NCBI GenBank assembly: GCA_020638955.1
Contig: JACKHO010000005.1
Location: 496,001 to 560,000, forward strand
Length of the DNA: 64,000 nt
Reading direction: 5' to 3'
Source: Planctomycetaceae bacterium
GTDB lineage: Bacteria; Planctomycetota; Planctomycetia; Planctomycetales; Planctomycetaceae
In this document: one piece after another, positions 34,927 to 44,904 of the stretch
Position numbering within the stretch: position 1 is the stretch's first letter
How the letters are laid out: each line of letters begins with the position of its first letter
Notes under the pieces: model-generated
Told to the model about the DNA's origin: nothing
What the model saw: only the letters and a program-made list of their open reading frames with translations
The model's database searches: none
Translations under genes and position numbers: made by a program

Positions 34927-37890
34927 TTACGCCGCACCAACCGCGGGCTTCTTGTTTCGATTCATCAGGTAAACAAGCACGGGGCTGGCCACGTAAATCG
35001 AACTGTAGGTTCCCACGATAATTCCCAACAGCAGGCAGAAGGCGAATCCGTGGATGCCTTCACCGCCGACGACATACAGAATGACGAGCACAATGAACGT
35101 TGTCAGCGAGGTCAGCAAAGTTCGGGAGAGTGTCTGGTTGAGGCTCAGGTTGACCATGTCGTCCGTCAGGTTCGGATTACGTCCCCGGACCTCACGAATG
35201 CGGTCGAATACCACAATGGTATCGTTCAGTGAGTAACCAATAATGGTCAGGAAGGCGGCCACAATCGACAGGTTGATTTTGAAATCCTCCAGGAAGAACA
35301 CCGACTTCAGCGGCGTACCACTCAGGTAGGCACCAATGGCTACGGCACCCAGTGTGATAAGCACGTCGTGAACGAGAGCAACGACAGCGGCCAATCCAAA
35401 GCTGACCGTCTGGAAGCGGTACCAGAGGTAACCAATGATCATCAGCAGGCTGAGAATCATGGCCCAAATGGCCGCGTTCTGAGCTTCACCAGCGACCTGG
35501 CTGTCGAACGTATTCACTTCGTCGAACAGCGGGTGTGCTTCCATGCCGGACTTGATGGCAGGCAGGAACTGTTCCACCTGTTCTTTGGTAATAGCCTTGC
35601 CAAACTTCAGACGCAGGTCGGTCACTTTGCTGTCAGCAGGGATGTCATCGGACTTCAGTTCGGCGACGACGAGCGTTGACAAATCTTCGGCGCTGAACAA
35701 TTCCAAATCTTCCAGATAGCTGCGGGCTGCATCTGCAAATCCGCCGGCAGTCATAACTTCTTTCAGCGTGACATCAACAATGTGTCCGCCTGGGAAGGGG
35801 TCAATGGCCTGATCATTCGGAGTGGGATCGGTCGAAGCCGGAATGTCTTCCACTGCACCAAACGTGACGTTTTGCAGAATGAGTTTGAAGTTCGTGGCGG
35901 CGAATGCGTCGCGGACTTCGTCTTTCACTCGTTCGGCAGCGTTCTTGTCACCGGCTTCGGTGACGGTCCGCATGCGGTACATTTTGCGAGTTCCGCCACC
36001 GTCCTGCACGGCTTCCAGTTCTTCGAGGGCGAGTGACTTGTCGAACTTTGGTTCCAGCGTGGCTTTAACGTCGGCGAAGGTGGGGGTACTTCCTTCTTCA
36101 AAGCTGAACGTCACCATAGCGCCGCCGCGGAAGTCGATGTCGAGGTTTTCTTTGCCTCGCATGCCGACGGCGACAAGGCCCACGGCAATCAGCACGATGG
36201 ATGCAATTGCTGCGAGCTTCTTCTTGCCGACAAAGTCGATGTTGGTCTTTTCACCAATCAGGCTGAACATTTTGAGATCGGTAATCCACTTCTTCTTCTC
36301 AGCAATGTCGAAGATGAGGCGGCCAATGTAGACGGCACTGAACATACTGGCACAAATGCCGACGAACAGGGCGACCGCGAAACCTTTCACCTGATCGGTT
36401 CCGATGTAATACAGCACGACTGCCGTCAACAGCGTGGTCAAGTTGGAGTCGAAAATGGTCATGAAGGCCTTTTCGAAACCGTTCTTGATGGCCATTCGCA
36501 GACTCGAACCTTTGGAACGCTCTTCACGGATACGTTCGAAAATGAGCACGTTCGCGTCGACCGCCATACCAACGGTCAGCACCAGACCAGCGAGACCGGG
36601 CAGAGTGAAGGTGGCATCGATAATGGACATGACGCCCATGACGAGCACAATGTTGAGTGCGAGGCAGACGTCAGCCACGAAACCAGCTGTGAGGTAGTAG
36701 CCAGCGGTGAAAATGAACACAGCCAGCAGCGACCAAATCATGGCCCACTTACCCTTTTCCTGAACGTCCTTACCCAGGGTGGGGCTAACAGTGGACTCGT
36801 TGACAGGAGTTTCGTTCAGCGGCACAACCAGCGAACCGGCGTTCAGCACGCTCATGAGTTCGTCGATTTCTTCCCGTGTGAACCGGCCATCAATTTGTCC
36901 CGAACCACCAGGAATGGGGGAGTTGATGACAGGAGCCGAGTGAATTTCGCCGTTGAGCAGAATTGCCAGGTGTGTCTTGGGCTTTCCTTCACGGGGACGA
37001 TATTCGGTTGTGACTTCACGGAACAAACGGGCTCCGTTGCTGTCGAGCTTGAATGTAACGCTCAGACCATTGTCACCAAACGACTGTCCAATCGAACGCA
37101 ACATACGACCCGTAATACGGCGGTCCTTCACAGGATCGACGACGACGAGGTATTCGCGAACGGGGCCATTTGCCGAAGGAATATCTCGGAAGGCCAATTG
37201 CGAATCGTTCAGATTGATTTTGGGATTTCCGGTTTCGGCTTCTTTGGCCGAGCGATGCCACTCAGCGACGACAGCGTTGTCCTTCACAATATTCTTGACC
37301 GCATTTCCCTTCGACAGGGCCAACTCAATGAGCTGGCGATGGTCGCCGCGGTCAGCGAGCAAAGCGAACTCCAATTCGCCCAAATTCACGATTTGCTTCT
37401 TAATGCGTTCGGTCTTTTCCTGATCGGCACCGGGCACAATGATTTCGATACGGTCGGCACCGACACCACGGACGGTGACTTCTTCCGTACCGGAAGGATT
37501 CACGCGCTTACGAATGGCTTCCACCATTTTTTCCATGACCGCAGGCGTTACGGCATTCTCTTCGGCTGCTTCACGGTCGATTTCGTAGACGAGGTTCGTA
37601 CCCCCTGCGAGATCGATACCGAGGCTGAGTGCCTCGTCGAGCGGTCTCAGGAAAAAGGGAATCGCACAGAGCGTGAGCACGAACAGGGTCACGCCAATAC
37701 GCGTGCCCACTTCTTTCATACGCAACGCCGCGGCGATGACGTTCCCAATAACAAATGGCAGGACAATGACCGCCACGACAAAGAGGAACGTCAAAATTCC
37801 CTGCCACGAACTGCCATCAGAGGCTGTCTCGTTTGCAAGGTCCTTTGCGTCTTCTGCCAGCAACAACCAGTTTGCACCCAAGGGGTTCAT
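34927..37890 (-). CDS. secDF: fused protein translocase subunit SecDF
   Basis: A 987-residue fusion of SecD and SecF, which use proton-motive force to assist Sec export. It starts at ATG 37890, with GGAG 8 nt upstream; a frame to 37938 adds an unsupported extension. The SecD half carries LGIDLAGGTNLVYEID, its periplasmic P1 domain and GLAGLVLTVGMAVDANVLIFERIREE. The SecF half begins near 590 with LDIDFRGGAMVTF and ends with the second helix bundle (SLNDTIVVFDRIREVRGR). About twelve membrane helices are predicted, plus a long N-terminal extension with two more. It is the third gene of a tgt-yajC-secDF cluster. Confidence 0.95.
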   Translation of the reverse strand: MNPLGANWLLLAEDAKDLANETASDGSSWQGILTFLFVVAVIVLPFVIGNVIAAALRMKEVGTRIGVTLFVLTLCAIPFFLRPLDEALSLGIDLAGGTNLVYEIDREAAEENAVTPAVMEKMVEAIRKRVNPSGTEEVTVRGVGADRIEIIVPGADQEKTERIKKQIVNLGELEFALLADRGDHRQLIELALSKGNAVKNIVKDNAVVAEWHRSAKEAETGNPKINLNDSQLAFRDIPSANGPVREYLVVVDPVKDRRITGRMLRSIGQSFGDNGLSVTFKLDSNGARLFREVTTEYRPREGKPKTHLAILLNGEIHSAPVINSPIPGGSGQIDGRFTREEIDELMSVLNAGSLVVPLNETPVNESTVSPTLGKDVQEKGKWAMIWSLLAVFIFTAGYYLTAGFVADVCLALNIVLVMGVMSIIDATFTLPGLAGLVLTVGMAVDANVLIFERIREERSKGSSLRMAIKNGFEKAFMTIFDSNLTTLLTAVVLYYIGTDQVKGFAVALFVGICASMFSAVYIGRLIFDIAEKKKWITDLKMFSLIGEKTNIDFVGKKKLAAIASIVLIAVGLVAVGMRGKENLDIDFRGGAMVTFSFEEGSTPTFADVKATLEPKFDKSLALEELEAVQDGGGTRKMYRMRTVTEAGDKNAAERVKDEVRDAFAATNFKLILQNVTFGAVEDIPASTDPTPNDQAIDPFPGGHIVDVTLKEVMTAGGFADAARSYLEDLELFSAEDLSTLVVAELKSDDIPADSKVTDLRLKFGKAITKEQVEQFLPAIKSGMEAHPLFDEVNTFDSQVAGEAQNAAIWAMILSLLMIIGYLWYRFQTVSFGLAAVVALVHDVLITLGAVAIGAYLSGTPLKSVFFLEDFKINLSIVAAFLTIIGYSLNDTIVVFDRIREVRGRNPNLTDDMVNLSLNQTLSRTLLTSLTTFIVLVILYVVGGEGIHGFAFCLLLGIIVGTYSSIYVASPVLVYLMNRNKKPAVGAA

Positions 37891-38040
37891 CCGGAACACT
37901 CCGTCCTTGACTGTTCCTTCAATTGAAGGACACAGCAAAACAATCGGTAAAAGTATGGGGCCAATGCCATGGTCTCATGGCAAACGAAGTCACAGTTTGT
38001 TTCGACACCCGCACCGCAGACGCCGAAACCCACGACGTAT

Positions 38041-38433
38041 TTAGCTCTTCGCCTCTTCCTCGCCTTTCTTAGGCGTGAATTCACGAATTGCCGAAGCTTC
38101 AATTTTCAGTCGGGTATTGTCGTCAACCTTTATGGTCACCTCTGTTTTGTCTTCAGAGGCACTCACAAAGGTTCCTTTGATCCCACCAATGGTGGTGACG
38201 GGATCGTTCTTTTTCAGCGTGCCAATCAACTCGTCGCGTTTTGTCTTTTCGCTCGACTCGTTGCGTCGCATCATGATTTGCATTACGAGCATTACGGCCA
38301 GTACTGGCATCATGAACCAGAACACCTGCTGAAATCCACCACTGCCACCACCGTCCTCTGTGGTCTGTTCAGCGGCACGTTTCAAATCAGGATCGTCCGC
38401 CAGGAGAGTGAGAATCGAAAACAGGGAGTTCAT
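38041..38433 (-). CDS. yajC: preprotein translocase subunit YajC
   Basis: A 130-residue YajC. One membrane helix at about 38-56 (start FWFMMPVLAVMLVMQIMM) is followed by a basic cytoplasmic domain with the family core DELIGTLKKNDPVTTIGGIKG. A longer than usual N-terminal segment (residues 1-35) contains an acidic stretch and a Gly-rich GGGSGG before the helix. It is part of the SecDF-YajC complex. It lies between tgt and secDF in the order known from many bacteria. Confidence 0.95.
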   Translation of the reverse strand: MNSLFSILTLLADDPDLKRAAEQTTEDGGGSGGFQQVFWFMMPVLAVMLVMQIMMRRNESSEKTKRDELIGTLKKNDPVTTIGGIKGTFVSASEDKTEVTIKVDDNTRLKIEASAIREFTPKKGEEEAKS

Positions 38434-38560
38434 GAAAACCGGACGAAGTTAAAACGCAAAAAAGACAAATTCATGGTGCTATGGCCCGCATTTGAACAGG
38501 TGCGGAGGAGTCGGTTTACACCACTTCTCACGCCTCTCCCCAAAATGCGAAGCGCGTAGT

Positions 38561-39700
38561 TTAGGGCTCACTTGCAGTTGCGGCAAGATGGGCGAGCCGA
38601 AACTCCGCCCCACGATTCAACTTGATGGCCTCACGCAGGTCCCGGACGAGTTTCTGGTAGTACGTCAGGTTGTGAATCGATACCAGCATGGGCCCCAGCA
38701 TCTCACCGACATGAAACAGGTGTCGCAAGTAACCTCGGGAGTGTTCGGTGCAGGCAATGCAGTTGCAATTCGGGTCCAGTGGTCCCTTATCACAGATGTG
38801 GCTGGAATTCCTCAGTTTTACAGCCCCCTGACTGGTAAAGGCGGTGGCATTTCGAGCGTTTCGCGTTGGCATGACACAGTCGAACAGGTCAATGCCCCGT
38901 AAAACGGCCTCAATAATGTCGATGGGACGCCCAACACCCATGAGGTACCGAGGCTTCTCGACGGGCAGCATGGGGACGGTGGCGTCGAGGGTGCGATACA
39001 TGTCCGGAGGTGCCTCGCCCACGCTCAATCCACCCACAGCGTATCCCGGAAAGTCAATAGGGATAAGACCTTCCGCTGAACGCTCCCGCAGGCCCGCATC
39101 AATTCCCCCCTGCACAATGCCAAACAAAGCCTGATCGGACCGACGCTGGGCATCGCGACAAAGCTGGGCCCATCGAGTCGTTCGATCGACCGCCGCCAGG
39201 ATTTGTTCACGCGGCGCATCAGCCGGTGGACATTCGTCAAGGCACATAATGCAGTCGGCCCCAAGGTCTTCCTGAATTTCGATGGCCCGCTGGGGGGTCA
39301 ATTCGAGCAAACTCCCGTCAATATGAGACTTGAACTGCACGCGGTCTTCTGTGAGCCGCCGCAGTCCTGAGAGACTGAAGACCTGGAATCCACCACTATC
39401 CGTCAGGATGGGACCATCCCAGTTCATAAGTTGATGCAGTCCACCCAGGTCTCGCACCACTTCCGATCCCGGTCGCAATGCCAGGTGGTAAGTATTGGCG
39501 AGAATCATTTGCGCCCCGCATTCCCGCAAATCTCGAGGCAGCACGCCTTTCACGGAGCCGCGCGTTCCCACAGGCATGAAGGCTGGCGTTTCGACGACTC
39601 CATGCGGTGTAGACCATTGCCCAGCCCGCCCTGCGGACGTGGAGTCGGTGGCATCAAGTTGGAAGCTGAAGTGAGACACACGCGAATGAATAACGCCCAT
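38561..39700 (-). CDS. tgt: queuine/preQ1 tRNA-ribosyltransferase
   Basis: A 379-residue TGT that exchanges G34 of tRNAs with GUN anticodons for preQ1. The catalytic Asp lies in LTDSGGFQVFSL and a second in DLFDCVMPTRNARN. Substrate-site segments include GIVQGGI and VGGLSVGE. The C-terminal zinc site is NCNCIACTEHSRGYLRHLFHVGE-like: three Cys then His. Length is standard and an ATG start is clear. First gene of the tgt-yajC-secDF cluster, 127 bp before yajC. Confidence 0.96.
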   Translation of the reverse strand: MGVIHSRVSHFSFQLDATDSTSAGRAGQWSTPHGVVETPAFMPVGTRGSVKGVLPRDLRECGAQMILANTYHLALRPGSEVVRDLGGLHQLMNWDGPILTDSGGFQVFSLSGLRRLTEDRVQFKSHIDGSLLELTPQRAIEIQEDLGADCIMCLDECPPADAPREQILAAVDRTTRWAQLCRDAQRRSDQALFGIVQGGIDAGLRERSAEGLIPIDFPGYAVGGLSVGEAPPDMYRTLDATVPMLPVEKPRYLMGVGRPIDIIEAVLRGIDLFDCVMPTRNARNATAFTSQGAVKLRNSSHICDKGPLDPNCNCIACTEHSRGYLRHLFHVGEMLGPMLVSIHNLTYYQKLVRDLREAIKLNRGAEFRLAHLAATASEP

Positions 39701-39832
39701 GCGAGCGACTCACAACTGACCATCCAAAATTGATGAACGGTCAATCCCTATTGACCGATTGTCTTCAGCAAACCTAAATTGACCGCATAGACATTCCGAC
39801 TGTTGGCTGCCAATTCTGCAAGGAGGAAGAAC

Positions 39833-40702
39833 ATGCCAAATCTGCGATCAATTCTCATGACGGGCTTGGTTCTTGTCAGTTGGCTCAACGTGGTCAACGC
39901 ACAACAAATCCCAGCGGAACAACTCAGGGTACAACCGGCGCCACTGCTGCTGGCTGATCCTGTTACCCCGGGAGACCGCCTTGGACACTTGCGAGATGCC
40001 GAGGCTCATTTACGTGCAGCCGGAGAAGACAAACTCGCCGACGAGATTTCGAAGCAAATCGCCAGCGAGCAAAAACAGGTCGAGTCGCTGCTGAGTGAGA
40101 AACGCAAGCAGCTCGAAGCGTTGTCCCAGCAAATCGCCGAGCTTGAGCGACTTTCTGAAGCAGGGAATGTCGTGGAGTTCGAGTGTCTCATTCTTCAAAC
40201 CGGTCACGGCAACATTCAGTCGCTGGAGGGGAATGAAGGACCTTCAGCCTTCGTATTAGCGGCCGCATCCCGTGACATCGTGGAGGCAGCCAAAAAGCGA
40301 CCAGATGTTACGGTCCTCAGTCGACCTCTCGTAAGAACACTGGTCGGGCAGGTTGCCGAGGTCCACATGGGGCAGCAAGTTCCCATTGTTCGACCGACGT
40401 CAGCAAGTGATTTAGAAATTGATATGCGAGAAGTGGGACTCAGCCTTAAGATCACGCCCCGGCGCGACGGTCGCGCCAGCGGCGTTCTCAATGTCGATGT
40501 ACGTCTGAGCCACTCGGATGCAGACTTCGAAGCCGGCGTCAAAGTCGGTGACATTAATGTGCCCGCTGTTCATGAATCGCAAGCGTCGTTTGGAACTCGC
40601 ATGGGTTCGGGAGACACAATGTGCGTTGTCCTGCCGAATGGCGAGCAGGATGTCGTTGCTTTCATTCGTCAGGTTGCCGTGACAGACAGCAGGAAGCGTT
40701 AA
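39833..40702 (+). CDS. exported secretin-domain-like protein
   Basis: A 289-residue protein from ATG 39833, preceded by a perfect AAGGAGG. The signal peptide runs MPNLRSILMTGLVLVSW and is cut near VNAQQ. Residues about 45-110 form a coiled coil rich in Gln/Glu/Lys/Leu. The C-terminal part resembles the secretin homology domain of type II/III secretion proteins: VLSRPLVRTLVGQVAEVHMGQQVPI, then VGLSLKITPRRDG and VNVDVRLSHSDAD. It is too short for a full secretin pore and lacks the N-domains. It may be a pilotin-like or secretin-derived periplasmic protein. A terminator follows. Confidence 0.75.
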   Translation: MPNLRSILMTGLVLVSWLNVVNAQQIPAEQLRVQPAPLLLADPVTPGDRLGHLRDAEAHLRAAGEDKLADEISKQIASEQKQVESLLSEKRKQLEALSQQIAELERLSEAGNVVEFECLILQTGHGNIQSLEGNEGPSAFVLAAASRDIVEAAKKRPDVTVLSRPLVRTLVGQVAEVHMGQQVPIVRPTSASDLEIDMREVGLSLKITPRRDGRASGVLNVDVRLSHSDADFEAGVKVGDINVPAVHESQASFGTRMGSGDTMCVVLPNGEQDVVAFIRQVAVTDSRKR

Positions 40703-40745
40703 CGAGTACTCCGCTACCGCGATTTCCAACATCTGAAAACAGAGA

Positions 40746-40783
40746 AAGCCGCTCCCTCGTTGAAACGAAGGAGCGGCTTCTTT
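40746..40783. terminator. bidirectional terminator between convergent genes
   Basis: AAGCCGCTCC (40746-40755) pairs with GGAGCGGCTT (40770-40779), with TCGT/ACGA inside and a TGAA loop. TCTTT follows on the plus strand, and the arm gives a T-rich end on the minus strand. It serves the secretin-like gene and the Gfo/Idh/MocA gene. Confidence 0.75.
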
Positions 40784-40819
40784 CAGTTTCTCATGCCTCG
40801 ATTCAAGGCGAGGCAAATC

Positions 40820-42190
40820 CTAGTACTCAGTCTTGGTAATCAAACCAGGAGCGGGAACCGGGTATTTGCCGTTGGGGAGCATTTGCAGTGGTGCGGGAGA
40901 TTCATAGGTGAGAGTCTCGACGCCAGGAGCAAATTCGTGCTCGCAGTTGAGCATTTGGTCGTAGGTAATGACCTGACCGGTGTGAGCGGCCATGCGTCCC
41001 ATGGCGGTGACAATGCTCGCCTCGGTACCGCGCTTCACTTCGTTGTAAGGCAGGTCTTCTCGGATTGCCTTGAGCAGGTCATCCCATTCCAAATCGTATG
41101 GGTTTGGTTCGGGCTGCGGGTATTCCCACAGCAGGTGCTCTTTCACACCCAGGTACTGACCAGCGTAAATGCGGGCCTTCGACGGTGCGTGTGAGGAAGT
41201 GGAAATGTACGCACAGTTCTTCGTGCCGTGTGCGTAGCTGGCAAACTCGTTGTGACAGCCAGGCATGCAGCGACCTTCGAGGAACAGTTTCGCTCCGTCG
41301 GCGAATGTGTATTCGACCGAGTAGGAATCGAAGTTCTGGTCGATGTTATCACCACGGTAGTGACGACCGCCGGCGGCCTGCGCTTCGACGGGCCAGGCAT
41401 CTTTCATCCAGCAGCATTCATCAATGTTGTGAATGAGGAAGTCGCTGAACGCACCACCGCTGGCCCACAGGAATCCGTGGAAATTGCGGATTTGATGCTC
41501 CAGTTCGCTCATCCCTTCCGGACGCGGACCAACAAAAGCGGAACCAGTTGGACCAGCCTGACGATACGCACGCATGAGCGTAATGTCGCCGATTTCACCC
41601 TGTCGAATGCGTTCGTACAGTTCGCCACGAGCGAGACAGTGACGGCACATGAGGCCGACGCCAACCTTCAGGTTCTTCTTGACCGACTCTTCGTACAGTT
41701 CCAGCATTTTGCGAGCGGACGGGCCGTCAGTCGCAATCGGCTTTTCCATAAAGACGTTGAGGCCTTTTTCGATGGCGTACTTGAAGTGCACCCAGCGGAA
41801 GGCCATGGGAGTGGTAAGAATGACCACGTCGCCGGGACGCAGCATGTCCATGGCTTCTTTGTACCCTTCGAAGCCAATGATTTGCCGAGCTTCGGGCACG
41901 TCGACCTTATCTTCGTGCTTGTTCGACAGTGCCTTCAGGCTGCTTTTCAGTCGATCTTCAAACACGTCGGCCATGGCGACAAGTTTCGCTGGGCCATATT
42001 TGGCGCGGAGTGCGTTGTCGACGGCACCAGTTCCACGACCACCGCAGCCAACCAGTGCGAGTTGGACGGTATTATCTTCGGCAGCGTACGCACCGGCGGA
42101 AATCAGGGTGGGAATGGTGAGCGCGCCGGCGACTGCACCAGTCGTCTTCAACGCGTCGCGGCGAGAAACTTTGGGGTTGGGCTGAATCAT
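40820..42190 (-). CDS. Tat-exported Gfo/Idh/MocA family oxidoreductase
   Basis: A 456-residue NAD(P)-dependent oxidoreductase. The Tat signal has SRRDALK at residues 9-15 and a hydrophobic stretch, cut near AYAAED. The Rossmann domain begins with LVGCGGRGTGAVDNAL and carries the EKPIATDG motif of the family. The C-terminal alpha/beta domain has aromatic-rich sheets (SYSVEYTFADGAKL). Such exported Gfo/Idh/MocA proteins are greatly expanded in planctomycetes and are thought to act on sugars or glycans, with cofactor bound before Tat export. Substrate unknown. Monocistronic and ends at the shared terminator. Confidence 0.92.
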   Translation of the reverse strand: MIQPNPKVSRRDALKTTGAVAGALTIPTLISAGAYAAEDNTVQLALVGCGGRGTGAVDNALRAKYGPAKLVAMADVFEDRLKSSLKALSNKHEDKVDVPEARQIIGFEGYKEAMDMLRPGDVVILTTPMAFRWVHFKYAIEKGLNVFMEKPIATDGPSARKMLELYEESVKKNLKVGVGLMCRHCLARGELYERIRQGEIGDITLMRAYRQAGPTGSAFVGPRPEGMSELEHQIRNFHGFLWASGGAFSDFLIHNIDECCWMKDAWPVEAQAAGGRHYRGDNIDQNFDSYSVEYTFADGAKLFLEGRCMPGCHNEFASYAHGTKNCAYISTSSHAPSKARIYAGQYLGVKEHLLWEYPQPEPNPYDLEWDDLLKAIREDLPYNEVKRGTEASIVTAMGRMAAHTGQVITYDQMLNCEHEFAPGVETLTYESPAPLQMLPNGKYPVPAPGLITKTEY

Positions 42191-42336
42191 TTGATCCTTC
42201 CGGGGTGGGCAATAAGTTGAGAAACAATTCGAGGCGCACCGTCAGCGACCACTGTGGTCGCAACAGCGCCTGTTGATGTTCTAACGATATTCCGCTCCAA
42301 GAGCCAATCAAACCCCCAAAATTGCAGATGTTGCAA

Positions 42337-43077
42337 TTAGTGCATCGCTTTGCTGGAGCCGGCCTCACTCGTCAACGCAGGACGAGTTTCCCTGGCTGGC
42401 AGAGACTCATTTCGCATGACGGGAGGACTTGAATGGACACCCGGTTTCTTGCTTTTGCGCTGCGGACTTCGTGGTCGTGGCAGTTGCTCAGAACGGGTCA
42501 GCACGAACATGTTCTTGCAGTAGCGACACTGAATTTCCACTCCCGACCGAGACGACTGAATGGCAATCGCCTGCAAAAAACGGTGGCCACACAGTCCAAT
42601 GAGGAAATGAAACTCGTGCCCACAGTCGGGGCAGAACTTGGGAAGCGCCGGCGTCGATTGCATTGCCCATCTCTCACAACAAAGGATGACGGACACCAAC
42701 TCCCGCTCAAATTGGGCCGTCAGTCGACTGCACGCAGGTTCGAGCGATTCGTTGGCGTCGATTTCTCTCAGATGCGTGAGACAATACTGGCACCAGTGAC
42801 AGCTAGATGGCACACCAGTTACAGCTAGCACGGCCTTTTGATCAAAATGACGAAAGTTTCTCGTTGAGCTACAGTGGCTGCATGCTCGCCGCCGTGCCGT
42901 CTTCTCCCCATTAAACGACGATTCCAGTCCACGCCAGGGACTCAGCACACCCAATTCTGCGAGGGCTTTACGACGCCGGCGTTTATTGGTCCTGGCAGTC
43001 CAGACGGCCGAATTGCGCAAGTGTTGGTCAACTTCTTGCGCAGCCTTATCTCGGGCGAAGTGTTCAACGACGGCCAC
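42337..43077 (-). CDS. protein with multiple zinc-ribbon-like CxxC motifs
   Basis: A 246-residue basic protein. Cys pairs are C66-x2-C69, C93-x2-C96 with C99, a CC at 133-134, C149-x2-C152 with C163, and C184-x2-C187. They are spaced so that at least two structural zinc ribbons are likely. The last 50 residues are Arg/Pro/Ser-rich and probably disordered. The start is uncertain: GTG 43077 has no clear ribosome site, and the first 30 residues may not be translated. No family is recognised. It could bind nucleic acid or serve as an adaptor. Not placed in an obvious operon. Confidence 0.5.
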   Translation of the reverse strand: MAVVEHFARDKAAQEVDQHLRNSAVWTARTNKRRRRKALAELGVLSPWRGLESSFNGEKTARRRACSHCSSTRNFRHFDQKAVLAVTGVPSSCHWCQYCLTHLREIDANESLEPACSRLTAQFERELVSVILCCERWAMQSTPALPKFCPDCGHEFHFLIGLCGHRFLQAIAIQSSRSGVEIQCRYCKNMFVLTRSEQLPRPRSPQRKSKKPGVHSSPPVMRNESLPARETRPALTSEAGSSKAMH

Positions 43078-43359
43078 TCTGTCGAGGCCGAGGAAGAATT
43101 GGATTTACCGCAGAGTTCGCAGAGTAAAGTTCCAGTACAGTGCGATGAGCGGATGAGAGAGTCGTTTCAAGCCTTGGTGCGATCAGCCGCGGCTACAGTC
43201 AAGGTGCGACTTGTCTCGGGCGATTCCGTACGTACGGGATGAGAAGACGACGCGGAACCGCCGTAATCCTTTCTCCGCAGCCGACACGCCCGACCGGTGC
43301 TGCCTCGGTCAATAGGAACAACGAGGCAGCACTGTCTGCGGACCACAAGAATCGAGCGA
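43078..43359. other. intergenic region with a repeat trace
   Basis: About 280 bp between two minus-strand genes. It contains a short TTTACCGCAGAGTTCGCAGAG sequence near 43106-43126, of the same CGCAGAG style as the dispersed repeats, though it is not a full copy. No gene is visible. Confidence 0.4.
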
Positions 43360-44667
43360 CTACTTCCCGGGGGTCTGGGAATGGGCGTTTTGCGGGAAGT
43401 CGAAGGTCAACACGAGCGGTTCAGTTCCGGTGTTCTCGATGTCCACACCGCCGCTGTTGAGTGCGGCCTGAGTGATGAATCCAATCTCGGGATAGAGCTC
43501 GCCGAGCTTCATATCCTGGTGGTATTTCACTTCGAGCTTACCGACGCGGCCGCGTCCACCGTTCGTGTGGAATAGTGCGGGACTCTCCGGGCAGAATTTC
43601 GTTTTACCGCCAGGCTGCACAATGAGCCGGAGAATCGAGCACTTCTGGTCACCAAGGAAATCACCGTACACAATCCACTTGGCGTCGACACCATCGCCAA
43701 CAAATTCTTTCGCGGTAATTGCAGGACGCGAATTCTTCAGTACGAAGTCCGGATCCTGGTTCGCTGCGAAGTCGAACTTTTCAACGAGGTATTCCCAGTC
43801 TTCGTGCTTATCCTTGGGATAGTCCTCTTCCCGGCAGGCGTAAAACGCGTCCGCTGCTCCAATGCGTCCGTCAAGCGTCAGGTCCTCGGCCAGGAAGTGC
43901 TCATCCATAGTGACGTGCAGCTCGTGCGTGCAAAGGTCCGTCGGTGAGTGCAGCACACCGTTCGGCATCACGAAGCCATTATCAATCCACATCATCGTGT
44001 GTGGCGACAAGTGGCGAACTCCGTTGTACTCGCCCTGTCCCCAACGCTTCATGCAGGCCAGAAACTGGTCCTTCGTCACGAACGGGTACAGTCCCATTGC
44101 CGTGGTGTGATAGTGTGACGGACTGACGCCAGGGTTGTCATAAGAATTGATGTCATAAACTTCCCACTTCGACCAGTGCAGGTGGTGCGGAATCGGATTC
44201 AAATTGTCGAATTTCTTCGACACAATCGGCCATGTTGGGGTGCCGAACAGCGACTTCGAAATGGCCGTCACCTTCTCACCCATCACCTTTTCGGGATTGG
44301 CGATAATCAAATCCTGCAGCGAAATGACCTGCCCGTCCGGAGTGAGGACGTGTGCCTCGCCTTCGCGGAATGGTGCCTTCTTCGTACGCGTGTCGATGAC
44401 ACCCGTCACGATGGGCACAGTGCAGCACATCCAGAGCTCATCGAGCCCCGTACCGTTCATGTAGTCCGGGTAATACGAAGCCGCATCAAGGCGAATGCGT
44501 TTACCCGGCGTACAAAACGTCCGGCCCGCATAACGGTGCAGAAGTTGGAACACCCCGTCGTGACTGTTAATGCAGTCATCAAGAACCGAAGCCGATGCTC
44601 CGTCGATGACATCTTGCTTAGGGTACTCGTGCAGTTTTTCCGAGAGAATTGACGTCGATGCAGCCAA
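43360..44667 (-). CDS. cupin / phosphomannose-isomerase-like protein (paralogue A)
   Basis: A 435-residue cytoplasmic protein with the PIPHHLHWSKWE metal site of cupin-type phosphomannose isomerase relatives, His clustered with a downstream Glu. HYHTTAMGLYP and MPNGVLHSPTDLCTHE follow. It aligns by eye over most of its length with the gene at 46841: DGVFQLLHRYAGRTF, KFDNLNPIPHH and WIVYGDFLGD have counterparts there. It is probably a sugar-phosphate isomerase-like or seed-storage-type cupin; activity is unknown. It starts with TTG 44667 (GAGGTGAAG upstream). Confidence 0.75.
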   Translation of the reverse strand: MAASTSILSEKLHEYPKQDVIDGASASVLDDCINSHDGVFQLLHRYAGRTFCTPGKRIRLDAASYYPDYMNGTGLDELWMCCTVPIVTGVIDTRTKKAPFREGEAHVLTPDGQVISLQDLIIANPEKVMGEKVTAISKSLFGTPTWPIVSKKFDNLNPIPHHLHWSKWEVYDINSYDNPGVSPSHYHTTAMGLYPFVTKDQFLACMKRWGQGEYNGVRHLSPHTMMWIDNGFVMPNGVLHSPTDLCTHELHVTMDEHFLAEDLTLDGRIGAADAFYACREEDYPKDKHEDWEYLVEKFDFAANQDPDFVLKNSRPAITAKEFVGDGVDAKWIVYGDFLGDQKCSILRLIVQPGGKTKFCPESPALFHTNGGRGRVGKLEVKYHQDMKLGELYPEIGFITQAALNSGGVDIENTGTEPLVLTFDFPQNAHSQTPGK

Positions 44668-44904
44668 GGTTCTTCACCTCAATGAGTCTGATGTACATGC
44701 CCCGTCCAGGAAATGTCTGGAGAGGCGAGTAATTGTTTTCGATTCGCCAACAGACAACGAGTCGGACCGGAAGCCGAATTTCCCGAGGTCGTGGCAGCGA
44801 CTGGAGTTTAGGGAAAAGTGACGCAGGAGGGAATCGAAAGCGAGTCTCGTGGGATTGGCGTTTTGTCTGCAGCTCACCTTACTACGCCCTGCGGCTACTG
44901 CATT

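Noticed and set aside
44674..44877. 67-codon frame between cupin A and the AbiEii toxin
   Set aside because: Cys/Arg/Ser/His-rich composition, no ribosome site and no recognisable motif.
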